Assembly (NCBI GenBank): GCA_015056255.1
Contig: SVGP01000018.1
Location: 1-64,000 of the forward strand
Length of the DNA: 64,000 nt
Source of the DNA: Clostridiales bacterium
Lineage (GTDB): Bacteria > Bacillota > Clostridia > Christensenellales > Aristaeellaceae
Reading direction: 5' to 3'
The translations under genes were made by a program, and so were the position numbers. Positions 25,307-33,418 of this stretch are shown here, in pieces (position 1 is the stretch's first letter; the number at the start of each line of letters is the position of its first letter). Below the pieces are notes generated by a model. That model searched no databases. It saw only the letters and a program-made list of their open reading frames with translations, and was not told where the DNA came from.

Positions 25307-25891
25307 ATGAAAAAATTGATGTTGTTTATTAAAAAGCATGCGCCGCTTTTCTGCGCGTGCATTCTGGCGGGAATACTGGCTTTGTCGTGCGTGTGGCTCA
25401 GAGACGGCATCGCCGAAAGGAAGAAATCGGGAAGCGGTATGCGCGCTTTTTCTGAAACGGAAAAAACGGATGTGCAGAATAAAAGTTTATATCATCCGCC
25501 TGCCTTCGGAGAAATCATTTTGCCGTATGCTATGGACACGCTTGTTCTAAACGCCACCACGCGCGTTTATGAAACGCATCCGGGCACAGACTATCTCTGC
25601 CCGGACAAATGCGTGTATGCGGTTTCAGACGGGCGCGTGGAAAGCGTTAAAACGGATCCCATGTACGGGCTCACAATCGTTCTTCTTCACGAAAACGGAG
25701 ATAAAAGCCTTTACGCATCCCTGTCAACATCAAACGTAAAAGCCGGCGCCCGCGTAAAAATGGGAGACGTCATCGGCGAAGGCGGAACGAGCGCGCAGGC
25801 GGAAGCCGAAACCGGGCCGCATCTGCATTTTGAATACATCAGAGGCGGAAAATCCGTCCCGTTTTCATTTACAACCGCCCCTGAAACGTGA
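25307..25891 (+). CDS. M23 (LytM) family protein, SpoIIQ-like
   Basis: A 194-aa protein with a short cytoplasmic N-terminus, one membrane helix (APLFCACILAGILALSCVW, about residues 12-30) and an outside LytM domain. The HxxxD-type residues are present (ETHPGTDY), as is the C-terminal PHLHFEY. The phrase DPMYGLTIVLLHENGDKSLY and the ETGPHLHFE ending resemble SpoIIQ of sporulating Clostridia, which works with SpoIIIAH across the forespore septum. SpoIIID, the usual neighbour, is absent. ATG 25307 lies after GGGAGGAAGT. A cell-wall hydrolase unrelated to sporulation remains possible. Confidence 0.8.
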   Translation: MKKLMLFIKKHAPLFCACILAGILALSCVWLRDGIAERKKSGSGMRAFSETEKTDVQNKSLYHPPAFGEIILPYAMDTLVLNATTRVYETHPGTDYLCPDKCVYAVSDGRVESVKTDPMYGLTIVLLHENGDKSLYASLSTSNVKAGARVKMGDVIGEGGTSAQAEAETGPHLHFEYIRGGKSVPFSFTTAPET

Positions 25892-25938
25892 TATAATCGT
25901 TTTACTTGCGATATAGATTACAGGGGAGGCTGACACCC

Positions 25939-26229
25939 ATGTCACGACTTTGGGCGCGCATCATCAAGGATCACAGAATCGACACGCAGGACACCCGACC
26001 CTGCAATTGGGGAGAGGAAAGCGAAGCCTTGACCGAGCTTTGCAAGGCCTTTGACATTCCCCGTCCCATTTGGCTTCCAAAGCACGAAAGGGAATATGAG
26101 TCCTTCAGAAGAACTGCTTTTCTTCCCGAGCATTTTGTGGAGGAAGTGGAGTTCGACCGCTTGGAAATCGAATTTCTGGATGATACCGGAAAAAAACGCA
26201 GAAGTCAGGACCCGCGCAATCAGTTTTAA
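25939..26229 (+). CDS. Conserved small protein of unknown function
   Basis: A 96-aa soluble protein beginning MSRLWARIIKDHRIDTQDT at ATG 25939, with the RBS AGGGGAGGC about 9 nt upstream. It is rich in Arg, Glu and Trp and includes IPRPIWLPKHEREYESF and FVEEVEFDRLEIEFLD. No domain known to me. It lies 47 nt behind the M23 gene and may be cotranscribed. The context (M23, pgsA) hints at envelope or sporulation biology but nothing in the sequence proves it. Confidence 0.7.
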   Translation: MSRLWARIIKDHRIDTQDTRPCNWGEESEALTELCKAFDIPRPIWLPKHEREYESFRRTAFLPEHFVEEVEFDRLEIEFLDDTGKKRRSQDPRNQF

Positions 26230-26271
26230 AAATACGCCAGTAAACTTGACATAAAAAGCACAATTGTGTCA

Positions 26272-26300
26272 TTGCTTTTGCTTGTCTTCAGTGGTAAAAT
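26272..26300 (+). promoter_or_regulatory. Sigma-A-type promoter for pgsA
   Basis: TTGCTT (26272-26277), 17-nt spacer, TAAAAT (26295-26300). Confidence 0.55.
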
Positions 26301-26339
26301 TGTTTATTGCTCACATCAATAAAACGGGAGGGGAAGCGC

Positions 26340-26927
26340 GTGGAAAACGATACTTCGTCATGGATTAACGTTCCCAATTGCCTTACCATTTTGCGCATGC
26401 TTTTGATCCCCGTTTTCCTGATTGCCTATGACCGGCTGCCGGAAAAACGCTATATCTCCATGTGCATTTTCGCCCTTGCAAGCGCAACGGATTGTCTGGA
26501 CGGCTATCTTGCAAGGAAAAACAACCAGATTACATCCTTTGGAAAGCTTTGCGACCCCCTTGCAGACAAGCTGATGGTTTTGTCCATTCTTTTCTGCCTG
26601 GCCTCCGACGGCTACCTCGCACCCGAAAAATACAGCTTTTTGAACATGGTGATTTTAATCAGCATGCTGGTTAAGGAATTCATCATGATGTGCGGCTCGA
26701 TGGTCATGCTTCAAAAGGGCGTGGTGGTTCAGGCCAACATCTGGGGAAAGGCGGCAACGTGCCTGTTTGTGCTGGGTATTTTGCTTGTTTTCCCGTGGCA
26801 CGGGGTGGACACGCTGTATTCCGTGGGGCACGTCGTAGTGGTTCTTGCTGCGCTTACGTCGATCTGCGCGCTTGTATCCTACGTTTTCAGCTGCGTTAAA
26901 AAATTGAACGCGCTCAAAACCAATTGA
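26340..26927 (+). CDS. pgsA: CDP-diacylglycerol-glycerol-3-phosphate 3-phosphatidyltransferase
   Basis: Makes phosphatidylglycerol phosphate from CDP-DAG and glycerol-3-phosphate in the membrane. The CDP-alcohol transferase signature D-x2-DG-x2-AR-x8-G-x3-D-x3-D is complete (DCLDGYLAR, then GKLCDPLADK, about residues 58-86). Six membrane spans are expected in 195 aa. The best start is GTG 26340 after GGGAGGGGAAGC, which gives VENDTSSWINVPN; the upstream ATG at 26307 has no ribosome site. The stop overlaps the -35 of the valS promoter. Confidence 0.92.
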   Translation: MENDTSSWINVPNCLTILRMLLIPVFLIAYDRLPEKRYISMCIFALASATDCLDGYLARKNNQITSFGKLCDPLADKLMVLSILFCLASDGYLAPEKYSFLNMVILISMLVKEFIMMCGSMVMLQKGVVVQANIWGKAATCLFVLGILLVFPWHGVDTLYSVGHVVVVLAALTSICALVSYVFSCVKKLNALKTN

Positions 26928-26952
26928 TTTTATGCGTTTGGTTTGCTATAAT
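26924..26952 (+). promoter_or_regulatory. Promoter of the valS T-box transcript
   Basis: TTGATT (26924-26929), 17-nt spacer, TATAAT (26947-26952), overlapping the pgsA stop codon. Confidence 0.75.
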
Positions 26953-26958
26953 ATACAA

Positions 26959-27198
26959 AAATTGATCTTTTGCCTGTGACGAAGAGGAGTACGCGTGGAA
27001 AAATCCCCAAGAGAGGGCGGCTCGCCGGCTGAAAGGCTGCCCGGGAAAAACGCGCGGAAGGTCGCTTCCAAGGCCGCATTGTGAAAAAACAAAAGTAGCT
27101 TTGCGCGGGTTCGCCCGATACAGCGGATAAAGATACAAATTTTGGTGGTACCGCGGAGTAATTCCGCCCAATAGCGGCGGGATTGCTCTTTTTGTTTT
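26959..27198 (+). promoter_or_regulatory. T-box riboswitch of valS
   Basis: The leader has the opening GACGAAGAGGAGTACGCG typical of T-boxes and the T-box sequence TGGTGGTACCGCGGAGTAA (about 27139-27157), followed by a terminator whose stem overlaps it (GAGTAATTCCGCC with GGCGGGATTGCTC, then a T-rich run to 27198). Uncharged tRNA-Val should stabilise the antiterminator and turn on valS. Confidence 0.9.
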
Positions 27199-27228
27199 AA
27201 AAAATAATGAGACAGGAGATAAAGACCT

Positions 27229-29958
27229 ATGGAAAACATGAACACCTTCGAGATGGCGAAAGTGTATGCGCCCAAGGAAATGGAAGAGCGCATCTACAAG
27301 ATGTGGGAAGAATCCGGCGCGTTCAAGCCCAAAATCGATCCTTCCAAAAAGCCCTTCACCATCGTTATGCCCCCGCCCAACATCACGGGCCAGCTTCACG
27401 TAGGCCATGCGCTTGACGAGATGCCCCAGGATGTCTTGATCCGCTACCATCGCATGAAGGGCGACCCCACACTCTGGGTGCCCGGCACCGACCACGCCGC
27501 CATCGCAACCGAGGTTAAGGTTGTGGACGCGCTCAAAAAAGAGGGTCTCACCAAGCAGGATCTGGGCCGCGAAAAGTTTTTGGATCGCGTTTGGGACTGG
27601 AGAAAAGAGTACGGCGGACGCATCGTTTCCCAGCTTAGAAAATTAGGCGTTTCCTGCGACTGGTCCCGCGAACGCTTCACCATGGACGAAGGCCTCTCCA
27701 AGGCTGTTCGCGAAACCTTTGTCAACCTCTACGAGAAGGATCTCATCTATCAGGGCTGGCGCATGATCAACTGGTGCCCCTGCTGCAAGACCTCCATCTC
27801 CGACGCCGAGGTTGAATATGAGGAGCAGGCCGGTAATTTCTGGCACATCCTCTATCCCGTAAAGGAAACCGGCGAAATGCTGGAACTGGCCACCACCCGC
27901 CCCGAAACCATGCTGGGCGATACCGCCGTTGCCATCAACGCCGAGGACGACCGCTATAAGCACCTGCACGGCTACCACGTCATCCTGCCGCTTGTCAACC
28001 GCGAAATTCCGATCGTATGTGATGAGCATGCCGACATGACCAAGGGCACCGGCGTTGTAAAAATTACCCCCGCCCATGACCCGAACGACTACGAAGTCGG
28101 AAAGAGACACAACCTTCCCATGGTTCGCGTGTTCACCTATGACGGACATATGACCGGCGAAGCCGAAGCCAGGGAAAACGCCGAGCTCATCGCCAGCGGA
28201 CGCGCCACCAAGGACGAGCCCATCGTGTTCGACTGCGGAAAGTACGCAGGCATGACCACCGCCGAAGCCAGAAAGGCCATCGTCGCCGACATGACCGAAA
28301 TCGGCTGCCTTAAGAAGGTTGAGCCCCTGACCCATGAGGTCGGCACCTGCTATCGCTGCCATCAGACCATCGAGCCCATGGTTTCCAAGCAGTGGTTCGT
28401 AAAGATGGAACCCCTCGCCAAGCCCGCCGTTCAGGTAGTCAAGGAAGAGAAGCTTCGCTTTATCCCCGAAAGATTTGAAAAGGTATACTTAAACTGGATG
28501 GAAAACACCCGCGACTGGTGCATCAGCCGCCAACTCTGGTGGGGCCACAGAATTCCCGCGTTCTACTGCGACGACTGCGGAAGCGTGCATGTAACGAGAG
28601 AAGACATCGATACGTGCCCCAACTGCGGTGCAAAGGTATGGCAGGACGAAGACGTTCTGGATACCTGGTTCTCCTCCGCCCTCTGGCCGTTCTCTACCCT
28701 CGGCTGGCCGGAAAAGACCGAGGATCTTGCCTACTTCTATCCGAACTCCGTTCTCTCCTGCGGCTACGACATCATCTTCTTCTGGCTGGCGAGAATGGTA
28801 TTCTCGGGTCTTGAGCAGATGGGCGAGTGCCCGTTTGAGGTTGCGCTGATGCATGGCCTCGTTCGCGATGCGCAGGGCAGAAAAATGAGTAAGTCCCTTG
28901 GAAACGGCATCGATCCTCTCGAGGTCATCGACAAGTACGGCGCGGACGCGCTGCGCTTCTCCCTCGAAATCGGCGTTGCGCCCGGAAGCGACGTGCGCAT
29001 GAGCCACGAAAAGATCGAAACCTATAGAAACTTCGCCAACAAGATCTGGAACGCCAGCCGCTTTGCCCTCATGAACATGCAGGGCTTTGAGCCCAAGGGC
29101 GTGCCCTCCGCTGATAAGCTCGCGCTTTCCGACAAGTGGATGCTCAAGCGCTTTAACGATATTGTTCGCGAAATCACGAACAACCTTGAGTCCTTCGACC
29201 TCGGCATGGCTGCAACCAACCTCTACGACTTCATCTGGTCGAATTTCTGCGACTGGTACATCGAGATGGCGAAGCACGAGTTAAACGGCGACGATCCGGA
29301 AGCCAAGAACGCCGCGCAGGAAACCCTCATCTACGTTCTCACCGGCCTTCTTAAGCTCCTCCACCCCTACATGCCCTTTATCACCGAGGAACTTTATTCC
29401 TATCTCCCGGGCCATGAAGGCATGCTGATCACAAGCGATTGGCCCGTAGCAAATCCCGAGCACGACTTCACTGAGGACGCCGAGCAGATGGAAGCGGTCA
29501 TGGAAATCATCCGCGCCGCCAGAAACCTGAGAGCCGAAATGAAGGTAAACGCTTCCAAGCGCGCAACTCTCATCCTGAAGCCCGCGCCGGCCTTGGAAAA
29601 GGCGTTCCGCGCTGCCGAAGGCTACTTCATGCGCCTGGCCGCCGCCAGCAACGTGGAGTACTTAGCACCCGACGCGCCCAACCCCGAAAAGTCCGCCTCC
29701 GCCGTAACCCCCGGCGCTAGCCTCTTCATCCCGCTGGGCGAGCTGGTAGACGTGGACAAGGAAATCGCGCGCCTCAATAAGGACCTTGCAAACGCGAATG
29801 GCGAAGTCGCCCGCTCCGAAGGCAAGCTCAGCAACCAGGGCTTCGTAGCCAAAGCTCCCGCCGCCCTCATCGAGCAGGAAAAGGCCAAGCTCGAAAAGGC
29901 CAAGGGGTTGGTTATTTCCATTGCCGAGCGCATCAAGGAGCTCGAAAGCCTGAAGTAA
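27229..29958 (+). CDS. valS: Valine-tRNA ligase
   Basis: Charges tRNA-Val and edits Thr. At 909 aa it has the bacterial ValRS length. The HIGH motif is in PPPNITGQLHVGHAL, the KMSKS motif in GRKMSKSLGNGIDP, with the CP1 editing domain between them. A zinc-type cysteine set is visible (CPCC at about 180 and CDDCGS..CPNCG near 445). The C-terminal coiled coil (residues about 840-909) is typical. ATG 27229 is 10 nt after CAGGAGAT; an ATG three codons later is also possible. Confidence 0.97.
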   Translation: MENMNTFEMAKVYAPKEMEERIYKMWEESGAFKPKIDPSKKPFTIVMPPPNITGQLHVGHALDEMPQDVLIRYHRMKGDPTLWVPGTDHAAIATEVKVVDALKKEGLTKQDLGREKFLDRVWDWRKEYGGRIVSQLRKLGVSCDWSRERFTMDEGLSKAVRETFVNLYEKDLIYQGWRMINWCPCCKTSISDAEVEYEEQAGNFWHILYPVKETGEMLELATTRPETMLGDTAVAINAEDDRYKHLHGYHVILPLVNREIPIVCDEHADMTKGTGVVKITPAHDPNDYEVGKRHNLPMVRVFTYDGHMTGEAEARENAELIASGRATKDEPIVFDCGKYAGMTTAEARKAIVADMTEIGCLKKVEPLTHEVGTCYRCHQTIEPMVSKQWFVKMEPLAKPAVQVVKEEKLRFIPERFEKVYLNWMENTRDWCISRQLWWGHRIPAFYCDDCGSVHVTREDIDTCPNCGAKVWQDEDVLDTWFSSALWPFSTLGWPEKTEDLAYFYPNSVLSCGYDIIFFWLARMVFSGLEQMGECPFEVALMHGLVRDAQGRKMSKSLGNGIDPLEVIDKYGADALRFSLEIGVAPGSDVRMSHEKIETYRNFANKIWNASRFALMNMQGFEPKGVPSADKLALSDKWMLKRFNDIVREITNNLESFDLGMAATNLYDFIWSNFCDWYIEMAKHELNGDDPEAKNAAQETLIYVLTGLLKLLHPYMPFITEELYSYLPGHEGMLITSDWPVANPEHDFTEDAEQMEAVMEIIRAARNLRAEMKVNASKRATLILKPAPALEKAFRAAEGYFMRLAAASNVEYLAPDAPNPEKSASAVTPGASLFIPLGELVDVDKEIARLNKDLANANGEVARSEGKLSNQGFVAKAPAALIEQEKAKLEKAKGLVISIAERIKELESLK

Positions 29959-30014
29959 TCAATGTTTGGGGCCGATTGACAAAGTATAACCGAGTTCCCG
30001 AATAAAAAAGAACG

Positions 30015-30072
30015 AAACCCGTCTCCTTAAATGAGAAAGCAATGCTTTCATCATGCAGGAGACGGGTTTTTG
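30015..30072 (+). terminator. Rho-independent terminator after valS
   Basis: ACCCGTCTCCT (30017-30027) pairs with AGGAGACGGGT across a long loop, followed by TTTTTG. Confidence 0.8.
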
Positions 30073-30086
30073 TTCCATATTTATTA

Positions 30087-30140
30087 GGCTCCCTCCGGGA
30101 GGGAGCTGTCGGCGTAGCCGACTGAGGGAGTACGCGGGCA
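30087..30140. repeat. REP-like palindromic element, best copy
   Basis: GGCTCCCTCCGGGAGGGAGC then GTCGGCGTAGCCGAC then TGAGGGAG: two adjacent hairpins. Shared with 6531, 8225, 24769 and 30254 in variant form. Confidence 0.65.
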
Positions 30141-30253
30141 CAAAAGCGCGAATCAGACTGACGATTTTTCCGCGCACATGGTCTGAGATTGACTATACTT
30201 AAGATGGCGGATCTGCCCAACGGGGATATCAGACTATATATGTCCGCGTTCTC

Positions 30254-30304
30254 CTTCCGTCGTGGCTTACACCGTGCCACCTTCCTCCCGGAGGAAGGCT
30301 TTTG
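30254..30304. repeat. REP-like palindromic element, variant
   Basis: CGTGGCTTACACCGTGCCAC plus CTTCCTCCCGGAGGAAG, inverted relative to 30087. Confidence 0.5.
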
Positions 30305-30313
30305 GCTTTGCGG

Positions 30314-30712
30314 CTACGAAATATCTGTGCTGACGGAATGACCTTGTTTTCGTCCCGAACCCCATCGCCAAAGCTCCGTATCGGTAAAAAGAAAAAGCGC
30401 GCTCAAAGCCGCAAAAATAATCCATATCTGATTTGCCGTAAACGGAATCGCGATGAACGATATTGCGAAAAACCAAGCGCCTTTTAACAGGCCGCCTTTG
30501 TTCGGCTTGAGCGCGCCCATAAGCGCGGTATATCCGGCAGCCCCGCATACGGCGATTTTCATGATCTGCTGAATTAGAACGATCCCGCTGTTTTCATACA
30601 GCTTCCATTCTCCCGCTATCAGCACAAATCCTTCGATCCCCAAAAACGCAAGCGCAAACATTAAGCAGAGAACGCAAACGATGATCCGAAAAACCAAACG
30701 CACAGTGTTCAT
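30314..30712 (-). CDS. Uncharacterised four-span membrane protein
   Basis: A 132-aa hydrophobic protein with about four membrane helices (for example RIIVCVLCLMFALAFLGIE and WIIFAALSALFLF) and a short polar C-terminal tail. It overlaps the PI-PLC-like gene by 4 nt (ATGA), so the two are translationally coupled. No family is recognised. A membrane partner for the secreted phospholipase-like protein is conceivable but unproven. Confidence 0.7.
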   Translation of the reverse strand: MNTVRLVFRIIVCVLCLMFALAFLGIEGFVLIAGEWKLYENSGIVLIQQIMKIAVCGAAGYTALMGALKPNKGGLLKGAWFFAISFIAIPFTANQIWIIFAALSALFLFTDTELWRWGSGRKQGHSVSTDIS

Positions 30713-31617
30713 TTGAAATTCCTCCCGATGATCGCGCCCGCAAGGTCGCTTGTCATAAAATCACACGCCAGAATGCCTGACGCGCCGCCGCCAAACTTCA
30801 TTTTGTCCATTAGATAGGCATTGATCTCATGCGCAGGGTAAGCAGCGTAGCCCGGCGGAAAATGGGAAGAAAGATAACAGCTCGAAAAATTGACAACAAG
30901 CGCGTACTGGTTTCCGGAAGCTTTCTCAAGCGCGTTTTCGATGTCCCCGATCTTCTCATCCGCGCTTTCCACCTCGTAATTGTCCTGAATGAGCATATTG
31001 TTTAAAACAAACGTTGTATCATCCCGCCAGCCGTGATCGCAAGGCACGCCAAGAGATGCATTTTTGTATCGCGCGAGGATGTGTATTTTGCCCCTCGCTT
31101 CCCCGACAGTTTGGGGAAGCGCACGATCCATGCACACAAAATCCGGATAACGCAAAAGCATCTCTTCAAGCGCATCCGAAAACGCCTTTAGACTGCCAAT
31201 CGGCTCCATCTCCTCTTTAAAGGAAACGATCAGAAATTCAGAAGGGTTCCTTTTCAAAAAGGAAACCATGTCGTCAAGCACACCTTGAAACTTCGTTTTC
31301 TGATCGACAAAGCTGTGGTAAACAAATAGCTCGTCGTTCACAAGCCTTAAGCGGATGTCGAAAAACCGAACGCCTGCGATCAGCTGTTCTTTAATCGGAA
31401 GGGTCTGGCATTTTCCATAAATGTCCGCAATCGAATAAAGCGCGCCGGAATCGTGCGTACCCGGTATGGACAAAGCGCCAATTTCCCGCGCATCATTAAG
31501 CTCCGCCATCCAGTTTTCATAATTTGCCTTTGAAAATCGGATGGGCAGTACGGAAAAAAGCGTCAGCGCACACAAAATGACGGAAAGAACAATTTTCAAC
31601 ACGCGCCTTTTTTTCAT
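30709..31617 (-). CDS. Phosphatidylinositol-specific phospholipase C-like protein
   Basis: A 302-aa protein with a signal-anchor (VLKIVLSVILCALTLFSVLPI) followed by a PI-PLC X-like domain outside the cell. The two catalytic His regions are recognisable: SIPGTHDSGAL and FVYHSFVDQ, with GVRFFDIRL between them as in bacterial PI-PLC. Start ATG 31617 lies 6 nt after CGGGGGA. Enzymes of this fold cleave PI or GPI anchors to cyclic inositol phosphates. In a gut or host context it could act on host lipids; a nutritional or envelope role is equally possible. Confidence 0.85.
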   Translation of the reverse strand: MKKRRVLKIVLSVILCALTLFSVLPIRFSKANYENWMAELNDAREIGALSIPGTHDSGALYSIADIYGKCQTLPIKEQLIAGVRFFDIRLRLVNDELFVYHSFVDQKTKFQGVLDDMVSFLKRNPSEFLIVSFKEEMEPIGSLKAFSDALEEMLLRYPDFVCMDRALPQTVGEARGKIHILARYKNASLGVPCDHGWRDDTTFVLNNMLIQDNYEVESADEKIGDIENALEKASGNQYALVVNFSSCYLSSHFPPGYAAYPAHEINAYLMDKMKFGGGASGILACDFMTSDLAGAIIGRNFK

Positions 31618-31691
31618 AGCCATTCCCCCGAAAAAATCTCTTTTCTTCATTATAGCATTTTCCAATCAAAAATCATAGCTTCCAATGCGTG

Positions 31692-31721
31692 TTTACTCCA
31701 GCCGCATTTATGTGGTATAAT
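31692..31721 (+). promoter_or_regulatory. Likely promoter of the DUF2284 gene
   Basis: TTTACT (31692-31697), 18-nt spacer, TATAAT (31716-31721). Confidence 0.5.
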
Positions 31722-31755
31722 ACTTTCATAAACAAATGACAAGGAGCGCATCACC

Positions 31756-32268
31756 ATGAACGAATTTCAGAAATACGCCGACCGCGCGCTTGAACTCGGC
31801 GCGAAGGACGCAGTGGTTTTTTCCATCGATCAGATTTGCTTTGACCCCAGAACGCTTCTAAAATGCATGTACGGCTGCGACGACTGGGGCAAAAACCACA
31901 CCTGCCCCTCCCGCCCCGGCAATCCCACCATGGCGGAATATAAGGAAATGCTCTCCCATTACAAAGGTGGCATCATCATTCACGCCAACGACAAAAAGCT
32001 TTCGCAGGAGGTCTCCTTCACGATTGAAGGCGAGGCCTACCGCGACGGCTACTATTTCGCCTTCTCCATGAGCGATTGTGCGCTTTGCAAAACCTGCGCC
32101 GCCTGCGACGGAGAAAGCTGCCGCTTTATGCACAAGGCCCGCCCTGCCTTCCACAGCGTAGGCATCGACGTATTCAAAACCGTGCGCGCCTTCGGCCTTC
32201 CGATCAAAACCCTGAAGGACGCAAACACCGAAGAACAGAACTGGTACAGCGCAGTATTCATCGACTGA
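31756..32268 (+). CDS. DUF2284 metal-binding protein
   Basis: A 170-aa Cys-rich protein of the DUF2284 family, predicted to bind a metal or Fe-S cluster. Cysteines lie in two groups: CMYGCDDWGKNHTCPS (about 37-52) and CALCKTCAACDGESCRFM (about 108-125). The RBS AAGGAGCGC precedes ATG 31756. The family is often found near corrinoid or anaerobic redox proteins, but the function is unknown. sbcD begins 16 nt downstream, so they may share the transcript. Confidence 0.85.
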   Translation: MNEFQKYADRALELGAKDAVVFSIDQICFDPRTLLKCMYGCDDWGKNHTCPSRPGNPTMAEYKEMLSHYKGGIIIHANDKKLSQEVSFTIEGEAYRDGYYFAFSMSDCALCKTCAACDGESCRFMHKARPAFHSVGIDVFKTVRAFGLPIKTLKDANTEEQNWYSAVFID

Positions 32269-32284
32269 CAAGGCGGGAAAACAT

Positions 32285-33418
32285 ATGAAATTTATGCACC
32301 TATCGGATTTGCACATCGGAAAGCGCTTAAACGATCTGTCGCTCATCGAGGATCAGGCGTATGCGCTTGACCGCGTAATTGAGCTTGCCGCGCGCGAAAG
32401 AGTGGACGCCGTTTTGATTGCAGGCGACGTATACCAGAAAGCCAGCCCGCAGGCCGAAGCGATGACGCTTTTCGATTCGTTTTTAACGCGCCTTGCAGAA
32501 AAGGGCATGCGCGTTTTTATCATCAGCGGCAACCACGATTCCGACAGGCGCATATCATATTTTTCCAAATTCCTGAAAAAAACGGGCGTGTTTGTGTCCG
32601 AGGCGTTTGAAGGAATGCTTCAGACGGTGACGGTTTCGGATGAATATGGACCGATATATATTCATCTTCTGCCCTTTCTGCGCCCGACCTCGGTCAAGCG
32701 CTTTTTCCCGGACAGCGAAATTCATACCTATGAAGACGCGGTCCGCGCAGTGATTTCGCACTCAAACGTCGATCAGACGACGCGCAACGTCCTCATCTGC
32801 CATCAGCTCGTAACGGGCGCAGAAACCTGCGACAGCGAGGAAGAAGCCGTGGGCGGGCTTGACAACATTTCGCCCTCGGCGTTTGAGGGCTTCGATTATG
32901 TTGCGCTCGGGCACATTCATAAGCCCCAGCGCGCAGGCCGTGACAACATGCGCTATGCGGGCTCGCTTTTAAAATATTCCCTCTCCGAAAAGGACCATAA
33001 AAAAAGCGTCTGCATTTTGGAAATGAAGGAAAAGGGCGATCTAACAATAACCCTTCACGAAATCGAAACCCTTCGGGACGTTCGCGAAGTCAGGGGCGAA
33101 ATGAACGCGCTTTTGAATGAACCCTATTCCGAGGATTATGTCCGCTGCGTTGTGACGGACGAATTGCCCCCGCCCGATGCACGCGTCACGCTGTCGACTG
33201 TGTTTCCCAATATGATTAAGTTTTCCATTGAGAACAGCAAAACCCAGGCGGATATGGATATTTCGCCAGACAATAATATCGAAAACAAATCGGTCATGGA
33301 TCTGTTTTCGGAATTTTTCATGCTGCAAAACGGCGGCCAGACGCCAAGCGACAAGCACCTAAGCGTGATTGAAGAGATCTTAAAGGAAATGGAGGAACAA
33401 AAGCATGAGGCCGATTGA
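32285..33418 (+). CDS. sbcD: Nuclease SbcCD subunit D
   Basis: Mre11-type Mn2+-dependent nuclease that cuts DNA hairpins and ends with SbcC. Metallophosphoesterase motifs are present in order: FMHLSDLHIGK (about 3-13), LIAGDVY, SGNHDSD, CHQL and ALGHIHKPQ (about 200-210). The 377-aa length is usual. It overlaps sbcC by 14 nt, a classic coupling. Confidence 0.96.
   Translation: MKFMHLSDLHIGKRLNDLSLIEDQAYALDRVIELAARERVDAVLIAGDVYQKASPQAEAMTLFDSFLTRLAEKGMRVFIISGNHDSDRRISYFSKFLKKTGVFVSEAFEGMLQTVTVSDEYGPIYIHLLPFLRPTSVKRFFPDSEIHTYEDAVRAVISHSNVDQTTRNVLICHQLVTGAETCDSEEEAVGGLDNISPSAFEGFDYVALGHIHKPQRAGRDNMRYAGSLLKYSLSEKDHKKSVCILEMKEKGDLTITLHEIETLRDVREVRGEMNALLNEPYSEDYVRCVVTDELPPPDARVTLSTVFPNMIKFSIENSKTQADMDISPDNNIENKSVMDLFSEFFMLQNGGQTPSDKHLSVIEEILKEMEEQKHEAD

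Noticed and set aside
27643-28362. Minus-strand frame of 239 codons inside valS
   Set aside because: Antisense to the CP1 editing domain with valine- and glycine-rich content from the codon bias; no start context.
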